A stretch of DNA of 5,498 bases from Frankiaceae bacterium (GCA_030840615.1 JAVEEE010000299.1:1-5498), one strand, 5' to 3'; shown: positions 1 through 5,498, counted from the stretch's first letter. Notes: generated from the sequence alone by a model not told the origin. Made by a program: numbers and translations.

Positions 1-48
1 GCCGCGTGGCGCGGGGCCCGGTGGGCGCTGTCCAAACGCAAGCCCTGA
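1..48 (+). CDS. Possible 3' end of an upstream gene (partial)
   Basis: Reading from base 1, sixteen codons run without interruption to a TGA at 46-48 and give the tail AAWRGARWALSKRKP. The basic, tryptophan-containing end and GC-rich third positions are compatible with a real C-terminus, but 15 residues are too few to name a family. Support comes from context: the TGA sits exactly at the outer edge of the first palindromic repeat unit, just as the glpD stop does at the opposite array. If real, this gene runs on the + strand, convergent with glpD and codirectional with the DUF559 gene. It could also be an open reading frame by chance. Confidence 0.4.
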   Translation, partial: AAWRGARWALSKRKP

Positions 49-139
49 CCCCCAGCGGTGTGCCACTGCTGGGCCCATGACCCCAGCGGTGTGCCACTCC
101 TGGGGCTATGACCCCACCGGTGTGCCATTGCTGGGGCTG
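46..139 (+). repeat. Array of three 31-bp palindromic repeats, left copy
   Basis: Three tandem units start at TGA 46, 78 and 109, with a period of 31 bp (32 for the first, which has one extra C). The core of each unit is CCCCAGCGGTG, loop TGC, CACTGCTGGGG: an 11-bp stem with one G-T opposition around a three-base loop. Units are joined by short CCATGA/CTATGA spacers. The third unit is the most decayed (CCCCACCGGTG / CATTGCTGGGG). As RNA on this strand the odd position is a G-U wobble, so the transcript of the preceding gene would fold well; the opposite strand has an A-C mismatch there. No U-tract follows, so an ordinary intrinsic terminator is not proven. The same array lies inverted at 1143-1235. 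Confidence 0.9.
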
Positions 140-180
140 GGTGGGATCGCGCGAGCCATCCACAACTGGGCACGCGGCGA

Positions 181-216
181 TCGACAGGCCCAGCGCTGCC
201 CGGGCACCGTTGCGCC
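181..216 (+). promoter_or_regulatory. Possible leaderless promoter of the DUF559 gene
   Basis: TCGACA at 181-186 resembles a -35 box, and CACCGT at 205-210 resembles a weak actinobacterial -10 (TANNNT with C in place of T), separated by 18 bp. The ATG at 217 begins six bases after the -10-like hexamer. No purine-rich Shine-Dalgarno sequence precedes it (TTGCGCC). This fits leaderless transcription, common in actinobacteria, but both boxes are weak matches and the call is an inference. Confidence 0.25.
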
Positions 217-1176
217 ATGCCCGCCACCCTTGCTGAGCTCCTGAAACGTCAGGACGGAATCCTGCGTCGCGCTCAGGTGCTTGAGCACTTGTCCGAGGAC
301 GCCCTGCGTCATCGCCTTGGCGGGCAATGGCAGGTCGTGCTGCCCGGCGTCTACGCAGCGTTCACCGGACGGGTCTCCGAGGAGCAGCGACTGCAAGCCG
401 CAGTGCTCTACGCCGGCACGACCGCGCGGCTGACAGACGTCACGATGCTCCGCAGGCACGGTGTGCGGTATCTCCCCAGTGACGACAAGGTGCACGTCAT
501 CATCGACTGGGAGGCGCGCCGCCAGTCCCGGGCCTTCGTTCACATCCGACGGACCAAGTTCCTCCCGCCTGTGCTCATGACCAACCGACTGCCGGGTTGT
601 TCGGTCGAACGCTCGCTCGCCGACTTCGGTAGCCGGTGGCAGGACCGCCGCGTCGTACTCGCGGTCTTCGCCGATGCGGTGCAACGAAGGATGGCGGACT
701 GGGGTCGTCTCGAGCGAGCGGTCGCCCATGCACCGCGGCGACGGCTCACGCAATCGGTCATGGACGAACTGCGCGCCGGCATCCGATCGGCACCGGAAGC
801 GGACTTCCGCACGATCGCGGCGGCCTCCAACGTGCCGGAGCCGCTCTACAACGCCTTGATCGAGCTCCCGAGCGGCAGGCTGATCTCACCCGATGCGCTA
901 GTGGTGGACTCGGGAACCGTCCACGAGACAAACGGTCGCGTCTCCCATGCGGAAGAGGACCTCTTCGAGTCGATGCAGGAGCGCCATGACGCGATGACCG
1001 CGGCCGGCCTGGCGGTTCTTCACAACAGCCCGCGTCGTCTCCAGCGCGAGCCCGCCGCGGTGCGACTCGAGTGGGAGCAATGTCATCAGCTCTATGCCGG
1101 ACGGGGGCTACCAGCTGGCGTGACCATCATTCGCGAGTCCGCTGACCCCAGCAGTGGCACACCGCTGGCGTCATAG
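217..1176 (+). CDS. AbiEi-like wHTH plus DUF559 (Vsr-like) nuclease-fold protein
   Basis: The 319-residue product has the architecture of the abundant solo actinobacterial proteins named 'type IV TA system AbiEi family antitoxin domain / DUF559'. Residues 1-50 form the winged-helix part (LLKRQDGILRRAQVLEHL, then WQVVLPGVYAAF), followed by ARLTDVTMLRRHGVR (70-84). Residues about 190-300 match the restriction-endonuclease-like part: E194 in SAPEADFR, PD at 225-226, HETNG with E237, MQERHDAM (253-260), GLAVLHNSPRRL (264-275) and AGRGLPAGV (294-302). The spacing suits a PD-(D/E)XK/Vsr-like fold, but activity and target are unknown for this subfamily. No AbiEii toxin gene is adjacent, so a classical toxin-antitoxin pair is not supported. 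ATG 217 is the first start of the frame. The gene is bracketed by inverted palindromic arrays. Its last ten codons (DPSSGTPLAS) and TAG stop lie inside the right array, so its C-terminus appears to have been extended or replaced by repeat DNA. Confidence 0.85.
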   Translation: MPATLAELLKRQDGILRRAQVLEHLSEDALRHRLGGQWQVVLPGVYAAFTGRVSEEQRLQAAVLYAGTTARLTDVTMLRRHGVRYLPSDDKVHVIIDWEARRQSRAFVHIRRTKFLPPVLMTNRLPGCSVERSLADFGSRWQDRRVVLAVFADAVQRRMADWGRLERAVAHAPRRRLTQSVMDELRAGIRSAPEADFRTIAAASNVPEPLYNALIELPSGRLISPDALVVDSGTVHETNGRVSHAEEDLFESMQERHDAMTAAGLAVLHNSPRRLQREPAAVRLEWEQCHQLYAGRGLPAGVTIIRESADPSSGTPLAS

Positions 1177-1235
1177 GCCCGGCAGTGGCACACCGCTGGG
1201 GTTATGGGCCCAGCAGTGGCACACCGCTGGCGTCA
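1143..1235 (-). repeat. Array of three 31-bp palindromic repeats, inverted right copy
   Basis: Read on the minus strand, three units start at 1235, 1204 and 1173, each exactly 31 bp. They share the left array's core: stem CCAGCGGTG, loop TGC, complementary arm, with CCATAA/CTATGA spacers. The outermost unit is nearly identical to the outermost left unit, with one substitution and one indel by eye. The middle and inner pairs differ at roughly 4 and 6 of 31 positions. Units 1143-1173 and 1174-1204 carry the end and TAG stop (1174-1176) of the DUF559 gene; the outer edge is the TGA stop of glpD (1233-1235). The whole 56-bp gap between the two convergent genes therefore consists of repeat, which may serve as a bidirectional transcript end. 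Confidence 0.9.
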
Positions 1236-2942
1236 GCTGTCGACGAGCGTGCGGCGGTTGTCGGGTGCCACCAGGCGGCGCGCGATGGCGTTCTCGTCGT
1301 CGGTCTGTTCCTGCGAGGCACGTTCCGCCGCGACCCGCGCGTCGTACGCCGCGATCTCGCGCGTCGTCTGCTCGTCGTCCCAGCCGAGCACCTCGGCCAG
1401 CACCGCTGCGACCGGTTTCATCGAGTCCAGCCCGCGGTGCGTGGTCTCGATGCTGATCCGCGTCCGCCGAGCCAGGACGTCGTCCAGGTGCAAAGCGGCT
1501 TCGTGCGTTGCGGCATAACGGATCTCGGCCAGCAGATAGCTGCCCGCGCCCGGCACCGGCTCCAGCCATCCTCGGTCGTCGGCCGCGGGTTCGAGCACCT
1601 CGTGCAGCAACGCCCCGTAGCGGCCGAGCAGGTGCTCGACGCGCCAACGGGGCAGCCCGAGCGCGTCACCCAGAGCCTCGGCTTGGTTGGCGAGCGCGTG
1701 GTAGCCGTCGGCGCCGATCAGCGGGATCCGCTCGGTGACGCAGCGCGGCGCGTGCCGACCGAGCTCCACGACAGCCGCGTCCACAGCGTCCCGCGCCATG
1801 ATCCGATACGTCGTGTACTTGCCACCGGCGACCGACACCATGCCGCGTGGCGAGCGGCTGATCGCGTGCTCGCGGGACAGCTGCGACGTGACCTCCTCCT
1901 CGCCTGCGAGCAGCGGACGCAGACCTGCGTAGACGCCGGAGATGTCCTCCGGCGTGAGCGGCACGGCCAGCACTTCGTTGACGTGGTTCAACACGTATTC
2001 GATGTCGCTGCGGCTCGCCGCCGGGTGCGCTTTCGCATAGTGCCAGTCGTCGTCGGTCGTGCCGACGATCCAGTGCTCGCCCCACGGGATGACGAACAGC
2101 ACGGACCGCTCGGTCCGCAGGATGATGCCTGTCTCGCTGCTGATCCGGTCGCGGGGTACGACGAGGTGGATGCCTTTGGAGGCGCGCACCTTGAACTCGC
2201 CCCGGCTGTCGGCCAGGCGTTGCACGTCGTCGGTCCACACACCGGTCGCGTTCACGACGACACCGGTCCGCACCGTGCACGAGTCGCCGGTCTCGGTGTC
2301 ACGCAACTCGGCGGCGACGATGCGGCCGCCTTCCTTGAGAAAGCCGACGACCTCCGTCGAGCTGCGGACCAAGGCCCCGTAACCGGCGGCCGTGCGCGCC
2401 ACCGCAAGCGTGTGGCGCGCGTCGTCGCACATGGCGTCGTAGTAGCGAATCCCGCCGATCAGCGCACCCCGGCGCAGCGCCGGCGCGAGCGCCCGAGCAC
2501 CGGTGCGGCTCAGGTGCCGGTGCCGCGGCAAGGCGCGGGCGCCACCCATCGCGTCGTAGAGCGCCAGACCCGCGCCGACGTAGAGCCGCTCCCACCCGCG
2601 GTGCGTCAGCGGGTAGAGGAACGAGACGGGCCGGACCAGGTGTGGCGCCAGCCGGCTGAGCATCAGGTCGCGCTCGCGCAGGGCTTCGCGCACGAGACCG
2701 AAGTCCATCTGCTCGAGGTAGCGCAGACCCCCGTGGAAGAGCTTGCTCGACCGAGACGACGTCCCGCTGGCGAAGTCGCGAGCCTCCACCAGGGCGGTCG
2801 AGAGTCCCCTGGTTACGGCGTCGAGCGCGACACCGGCGCCGGTCACGCCGCCACCCACGACGAGTACGTCGACGGAGGCCCCGTCCAGCTGCTGCCAGGC
2901 GTCGTCTCGCTCGGCGGTGCCCAGCCTCGAGGTGCGTCTCAT
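1233..2942 (-). CDS. glpD: FAD-dependent glycerol-3-phosphate dehydrogenase
   Basis: It oxidises sn-glycerol 3-phosphate to dihydroxyacetone phosphate at the inner face of the membrane and passes electrons through FAD to quinone (menaquinone in most actinobacteria), linking glycerol and lipid catabolism to respiration. From ATG 2942 the protein is 569 residues, normal for GlpD. Visible landmarks are the Rossmann FAD motif VLVVGGGVTGAG (26-37), SGTSSRSSKLFHGGLRYLEQ (59-78), KGIHLVVPR (256-264), GTTDDDW (294-300), GVYAGLRPLL (336-345), VAGGKYTTYR (371-380) and the C-terminal helical domain with HLDDVLARRTRISIETTHRG (485-504). ATG 2942 is preferred because MRRTSRLG is a typical GlpD beginning and GTAGG lies 9 bases upstream; a GTG at 2963 would add seven residues and overlap the channel gene. 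The 10-bp gap implies cotranscription with that channel. The TGA stop forms the outer end of the right palindromic array. Confidence 0.95.
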   Translation of the reverse strand: MRRTSRLGTAERDDAWQQLDGASVDVLVVGGGVTGAGVALDAVTRGLSTALVEARDFASGTSSRSSKLFHGGLRYLEQMDFGLVREALRERDLMLSRLAPHLVRPVSFLYPLTHRGWERLYVGAGLALYDAMGGARALPRHRHLSRTGARALAPALRRGALIGGIRYYDAMCDDARHTLAVARTAAGYGALVRSSTEVVGFLKEGGRIVAAELRDTETGDSCTVRTGVVVNATGVWTDDVQRLADSRGEFKVRASKGIHLVVPRDRISSETGIILRTERSVLFVIPWGEHWIVGTTDDDWHYAKAHPAASRSDIEYVLNHVNEVLAVPLTPEDISGVYAGLRPLLAGEEEVTSQLSREHAISRSPRGMVSVAGGKYTTYRIMARDAVDAAVVELGRHAPRCVTERIPLIGADGYHALANQAEALGDALGLPRWRVEHLLGRYGALLHEVLEPAADDRGWLEPVPGAGSYLLAEIRYAATHEAALHLDDVLARRTRISIETTHRGLDSMKPVAAVLAEVLGWDDEQTTREIAAYDARVAAERASQEQTDDENAIARRLVAPDNRRTLVDS

Positions 2943-2952
2943 CGACTGCAGC

Positions 2953-3777
2953 CTACGAACCACCCTCGATCTTGGCCGCTCTCACGTCGGTGACCGGGCC
3001 CGCTTGGGCCGGCACCAGATGTGCGGTGAGCGCCGCGATCTGTGCACTCAGCCCGGCGACCTGCTCGGACAGCTGGGCGACCCGGGCGTCTTCGACCTGC
3101 TCCTCCTGCTTGACCAGCCAGGCGGCGAACGCAGCCGTCGTCACCGACACGAGACCCACTCCGAAGAGCATCACGACTGACGCGATCGCCCGGCCGGCTG
3201 CCGTGACCGGGTAGTGGTCGCCGTAACCGACGCTGCTGATCGTGACCACGCCCCACCACAGCGCGTCGCCAAAGCCCCGGATGTTCGATCCGGGTGCGGT
3301 GCGTTCGGCGTCGAGGACGACGGCCGAGGCGACGAGCAGCAGCAAGCCGGCGAGCAGAACGGCGTAGGTCGCGGTCCGGCTCGACTGCGACGCGAGCGCC
3401 TCCTTCGCACCCGAGCCTCCGGCAGCCGCCAGCCTGGCCAGCCCCAGGAATCGCAGGGCGCGCGCGGACCGGACGATCCGCAGCGGCCGCAGCATCGGGA
3501 ACACAACGAGCATCAGCTCGAACAGGTGGGTGCGAACGAAGCGCCAGCGGCTCGGCGCGAGGAACAGCTTGACGAGGTACTCGGCGACGAACACCGCCCA
3601 GATCGCGTAGTCGATCGCGCCCAGCAGGTGCCGCGTCGAGGAGCTCAGCGAGGTGTCGAACGTGGGCCAGATGATCAGCGGCAGGAGCGCGATGCTCAGA
3701 AGCAGCAGCGGAAAGTTGAGAGCTGCCTCGACTCGCTGGTAGGCGACCTCCCGCCACGCAGGGCTGGTCCGATCCAC
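2953..3777 (-). CDS. Six-TM voltage-gated-type potassium channel
   Basis: Predicted K+-selective channel of the plasma membrane, functional as a tetramer by family analogy. With the GTG start at 3777 (274 residues), the order is S1 at about 21-37, S2 51-73 (LLGAIDYAIWAVFVAEYLVKLFL), S3 84-94, an S4-like segment RPLRIVRSARALRFLGLARL (97-116) with arginines at roughly three-residue spacing, S5 136-156, a pore helix ending in the filter TISSVGYGD (179-187), S6 195-221, and a coiled-coil tail QEEQVEDARVAQLSEQVAGL from about 224. The tail may hold the tetramer together. There is no RCK/TrkA-N or cyclic-nucleotide domain. GTG 3777 is chosen because VDRTSPAWREVAYQRVEAALNFP looks like the natural start. 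A TTG at 3825 would add 16 arginine-rich residues and run into the palindromic region. First gene of a likely two-gene unit with glpD. Confidence 0.9.
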   Translation of the reverse strand: MDRTSPAWREVAYQRVEAALNFPLLLLSIALLPLIIWPTFDTSLSSSTRHLLGAIDYAIWAVFVAEYLVKLFLAPSRWRFVRTHLFELMLVVFPMLRPLRIVRSARALRFLGLARLAAAGGSGAKEALASQSSRTATYAVLLAGLLLLVASAVVLDAERTAPGSNIRGFGDALWWGVVTISSVGYGDHYPVTAAGRAIASVVMLFGVGLVSVTTAAFAAWLVKQEEQVEDARVAQLSEQVAGLSAQIAALTAHLVPAQAGPVTDVRAAKIEGGS

Positions 3778-3907
3778 GCAACGGACGGTAGTCCGCCAGC
3801 GGGCTCGGGTCCGGACAACGGGCAAATCTGTCGGACAACCACCCGTCCGGACTATTCGTCACAAGCCGCCCGGCAAGTCAGGCCCCGCCGATGCCGACAA
3901 TCACTAC
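3778..3907. promoter_or_regulatory. Divergent promoter region with GTCCGGAC palindromes
   Basis: This 130-bp gap lies between the divergent channel and secreted-protein genes. It holds the perfect palindrome GTCCGGAC twice (3809-3816 and 3845-3852, centres 36 bp apart), a related GTCGGAC at 3830-3836, and an inverted pair CGGAC/GTCCG around a 4-base loop (3782-3795). The first two are followed by ACAAC (GTCCGGACAAC, GTCGGACAAC). Repeated half-sites between divergent genes suggest an operator for a dimeric regulator serving one or both directions. No convincing -35/-10 pair was found on either strand, and no regulator gene lies in the window. Confidence 0.4.
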
Positions 3908-4879
3908 ATGGCCAAGTCCGCCCGCGCCGCAGTCGCTGCCACCCTCGCCGTCCTGATCCCGCTGTCCGCTACGGCGGGCGCGGGCGCTGCGGTGGCTCGG
4001 CCCCTGCCCGGAACACCGTGCACCGTCTTCCCTGCCGACAACTACTGGCACGCCGACATCTCCAAGCTGCCCGTGCACCGGCGTAGCCGGCAGTGGTTGT
4101 CGCACATGTCGCCGGGCACCCGGCTCCATCCCGACTTCGGGCCGTCGTACGGCGCCCAGCCCGTCCCCTACGGGATCCCCTACACCGTTGTCCCGCATGG
4201 GCATGCGCGGGTCGCGGTGAAGTTCCAGTACTCGAGTGAGAGCGACCACGTCCGTTATCCGCTGGGTGCGGACAGCAAGATCGAAGGTGGGTCGACAGCG
4301 CAGGGTGACCGCCACGTCCTGCTCGTCGACAAGGGCAGCTGCCGGCTCTTCGAGCTCTTCAACGTCAGGCACACGGCAACGGGTTGGAGGGCCGGCTCCG
4401 GGGCAACGTGGTCGCTGTCGTCCAACAAGCTGCGGCCGGCGGGGTGGACCTCGGCGGACGCCGCCGGGCTGCCGATCCTGCCCGGCCTGCTGCGGCTCGA
4501 CGAGGTGAAGGCCGGACGCGTCGATCACGCCATCCGGTTCACGACCGACGTCACCGATCGCCGATACCTCTGGCCGGCCCGGCATCACGCCGGATCGGTG
4601 AGCAACCATGCCTATCCCCCGATGGGCGCGCGGTTCCGGCTGAAGGCACGCTTCGCCATCTCGTCTTTCCGCACGGACACCCAGGTGGTGCTGCGCGCCA
4701 TGAAGCACTACGGCCTTGTGCTCGCGGACAACGGGTCACCGTGGTATTTCCAGGGCACCTCGGAGAAGGGTTGGCCGTCCGGCCTGCTCGACGAGCTCAA
4801 GCAGATCCCCTCGGGCGCGTTCGTCGCGGTCAACACGTCGTCGCTGAAGAAGTCATCCGGTAGCGCCGCCGTGCGCTGA
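3908..4879 (+). CDS. Secreted protein of unknown function
   Basis: A 323-residue exported protein. The N-terminus MAKSARAAVAATLAVLIP continues through an alanine-rich core, and a signal-peptidase I site is likely near AGAAVA-RPLPG (about residue 30). No lipobox cysteine is present. The mature part resembles a family of actinobacterial secreted hypothetical proteins, with blocks FPADNYWHADIS (41-52), LHPDFG (73-78), GDRHVLLVD (133-141), LFELFNV (147-153), AGWTSADAAGLPILPGLLR (178-196), YLWPARHHAGS (220-230) and GLVLADNGSPWYFQG (269-283). Conserved D, H, W and Y positions hint at a carbohydrate- or wall-related role, but no catalytic motif is recognised and no function is assigned. C38 and C145 could form a disulfide. 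ATG 3908 lacks a clear ribosome binding site but places the signal peptide correctly. It converges, with a 5-bp gap, on another exported-protein gene. Confidence 0.8.
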   Translation: MAKSARAAVAATLAVLIPLSATAGAGAAVARPLPGTPCTVFPADNYWHADISKLPVHRRSRQWLSHMSPGTRLHPDFGPSYGAQPVPYGIPYTVVPHGHARVAVKFQYSSESDHVRYPLGADSKIEGGSTAQGDRHVLLVDKGSCRLFELFNVRHTATGWRAGSGATWSLSSNKLRPAGWTSADAAGLPILPGLLRLDEVKAGRVDHAIRFTTDVTDRRYLWPARHHAGSVSNHAYPPMGARFRLKARFAISSFRTDTQVVLRAMKHYGLVLADNGSPWYFQGTSEKGWPSGLLDELKQIPSGAFVAVNTSSLKKSSGSAAVR

Positions 4880-4887
4880 CGCCGTCA
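4877..4887. other. Palindrome formed by two convergent stop codons
   Basis: TGACG-C-CGTCA is a perfect 5-bp inverted repeat around one base. Its left TGA is the stop of the secreted-protein gene, and its right TCA is the stop (TGA on the minus strand) of the sialidase-like gene. With only 5 bp between the reading frames, transcripts must end inside the opposing gene or just here. The stem is too short for a convincing intrinsic terminator. Confidence 0.5.
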
Positions 4888-5498
4888 GAGGCGGAACCGG
4901 CGCCGGATCAGTAGCAGGCCTGCGGACACGGCGACCAGCAACGTTGCGACGACGCCGACTTGGGGTCGCATCCCGCTGTCGGCCAGGCCGCCCACACCGC
5001 TGCCCGATCCGCTGCCGTTGCCGGCCTCACCGTTGTTGCCCGCCCCACCGTTGTTGCCGGCACCACCGTTGTTGCCCGCCCCGCCTGCCTGGCACGGCAG
5101 CACGGTCGGCCCCCGGACCTGCTGCGAGACGTACGTCGCATCGGTCCGGAGATTGGCCTGCGCCGGCCAGATGACCGTCAGCCGGCCGCACGAGTCCAGG
5201 GCAATGCCGTTGACGTCGGTGGAGCGACCACAGACGAACCCGTTGAGGACCGCCTGAGAGCCCTGCAGGCACGCACCCATGAGCTCGCTCGCGGTGCCGT
5301 GTTCGGTGATGACGTCCGACAGCCGCGTCTGCGTCCACGTCGGATGCGCGCTCAGCGCGTCGAGGCTCTGCGCGGCGTAGGAATACCAGTTCGGCTTGCC
5401 ACCCGCGACGGTTACGCCGTGGTACCAGGCGATGTCCACCTTGCCCGGCGATCCCGCGACGATGTGCGGAAGGATGTTGCCCGCACCGCCCGGCTTGG
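4885..5498 (-). CDS. Sialidase/BNR-like exported protein with C-terminal anchor (5' partial)
   Basis: The frame is open to the right edge, so the N-terminal portion lies outside; codons upstream of GTG 5439 read KPGGAGNILPHIVAGSPGK and continue into VDIAWYHG. This N-I-L-P-H-I-V-A-G-S-P-G-K-V-D-I-A-W-Y pattern, then YAAQSLDAL, PTWTQTRLSD and DVNGIALDSCGRLTVIW, matches the last blades of actinobacterial secreted sialidase/BNR-type beta-propellers. Catalytic residues would lie upstream and cannot be judged. Four cysteines (in GACLQG, GFVCGR, DSCGR, LPCQ) could pair outside the cell. The domain is followed by a Gly-Asn/Gly-Ser linker (GGAGNN repeats), LADSG (4972-4986), a hydrophobic helix VGVVATLLVAVSAGLLLI and the tail RRRFRL. 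This is the layout of a sortase sorting signal, with LADSG close to the LAxTG motif of class E sortases but with Ser for Thr. A plain membrane anchor is the alternative. Confidence 0.65.
   Translation of the reverse strand, partial: KPGGAGNILPHIVAGSPGKVDIAWYHGVTVAGGKPNWYSYAAQSLDALSAHPTWTQTRLSDVITEHGTASELMGACLQGSQAVLNGFVCGRSTDVNGIALDSCGRLTVIWPAQANLRTDATYVSQQVRGPTVLPCQAGGAGNNGGAGNNGGAGNNGEAGNGSGSGSGVGGLADSGMRPQVGVVATLLVAVSAGLLLIRRRFRL
5029..5082 (-). repeat. Three in-frame 18-bp repeats encoding GGAGNN
   Basis: Three 18-bp copies (5029-5046, 5047-5064, 5065-5082, + strand core ACCGTTGTTGCC) encode GGAGNN on the minus strand. A decayed fourth copy at 5011-5028 encodes EAGNGS. They form the flexible stalk between the propeller domain and the anchor of the sialidase-like protein. 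The unit length keeps the frame, so copy number can vary without breaking the gene. Confidence 0.8.

Noticed and set aside
46..139. CRISPR array
   Set aside because: There are only three units with 7-8 bp spacers of nearly constant sequence, and the units are hairpins. There are no unique spacers of about 30 bp and no cas genes.
217..1176. Complete AbiE type IV toxin-antitoxin system
   Set aside because: The N-terminus is AbiEi-like, but no nucleotidyltransferase (AbiEii) gene adjoins, and the C-terminal half is a DUF559 nuclease-like domain.
46..1235. Conventional insertion sequence with terminal inverted repeats
   Set aside because: The enclosed protein shows no DDE, HUH or serine/tyrosine recombinase motif, and no target-site duplication is evident outside 46 and 1235. 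Only the REP-like interpretation is kept, as a hypothesis.
1185..2993. A 602-codon open frame on the + strand covering the whole of glpD
   Set aside because: It is antisense to a gene with complete, recognisable GlpD motifs. Its Arg/Ala/Val/Gln-rich translation is typical of the antisense frame in GC-rich coding DNA, and its first codons come from the palindromic repeats.
2939..3862. A 307-codon minus-strand frame overlapping the potassium channel
   Set aside because: The translation is rich in Arg, Pro and Gly with no domain, while the overlapping frame has six membrane segments and the TISSVGYGD filter.
3878..4708. A 276-codon minus-strand frame opposite the secreted-protein gene
   Set aside because: The + strand frame has a signal peptide and coherent conserved blocks; the opposite frame is low-complexity Arg/Gly/Val-rich sequence with no recognisable domain.
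4897..4906. CCGGCGCCGG palindrome as a terminator
   Set aside because: It lies inside the coding end of the sialidase-like gene, has no loop or U-tract, and such GC palindromes are expected by chance at this base composition.

Overview
The window is GC-rich throughout, uses GTG/TTG-type starts and has little Shine-Dalgarno signal. Together with the families present (a solo AbiEi/DUF559 protein, a GlpD of the actinobacterial type, a secreted protein and a wall- or membrane-anchored sialidase-like protein), this points to a chromosomal segment of a high-GC actinobacterium. The genus cannot be named from the sequence alone.

Left part (1-1235): the first 48 bases look like the last codons of a + strand gene that stops with TGA at 46-48. 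A three-unit array of a 31-bp palindromic repeat follows (46-139), then a lone gene (217-1176) for an AbiEi-like winged-helix plus DUF559/Vsr-like nuclease-fold protein, then the same three-unit array in the opposite orientation (1143-1235). The two arrays form an imperfect inverted repeat of about 93 bp around the gene. The outer edge of each array coincides with the TGA stop of the flanking gene, and the nuclease gene reads into the inner unit of the right array for its last ten codons. This nuclease-plus-inverted-palindromes module (46-1235) is the most unusual thing in the window. It resembles a REP-type or REPtron-like arrangement, but with a DUF559 protein in place of a RAYT transposase.

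Middle part (1233-3777, minus strand): a probable two-gene transcription unit. It holds a six-transmembrane potassium channel with a TISSVGYGD filter, then 10 bp later glpD, the FAD-dependent glycerol-3-phosphate dehydrogenase that passes electrons from glycerol metabolism to the respiratory quinone pool.

Right part (3778-5498): a 130-bp divergent promoter region with repeated GTCCGGAC-type palindromes separates the channel operon from a + strand gene for a secreted protein of unknown function (3908-4879). That gene meets, tail to tail with a 5-bp gap, the 3' part of a minus-strand gene for a sialidase/BNR-propeller-like exported protein. The latter has a Gly-Asn repeat linker and a C-terminal anchor (LADSG, hydrophobic helix, RRRFRL tail). 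No tRNA, rRNA, CRISPR array or recognisable IS transposase was seen.
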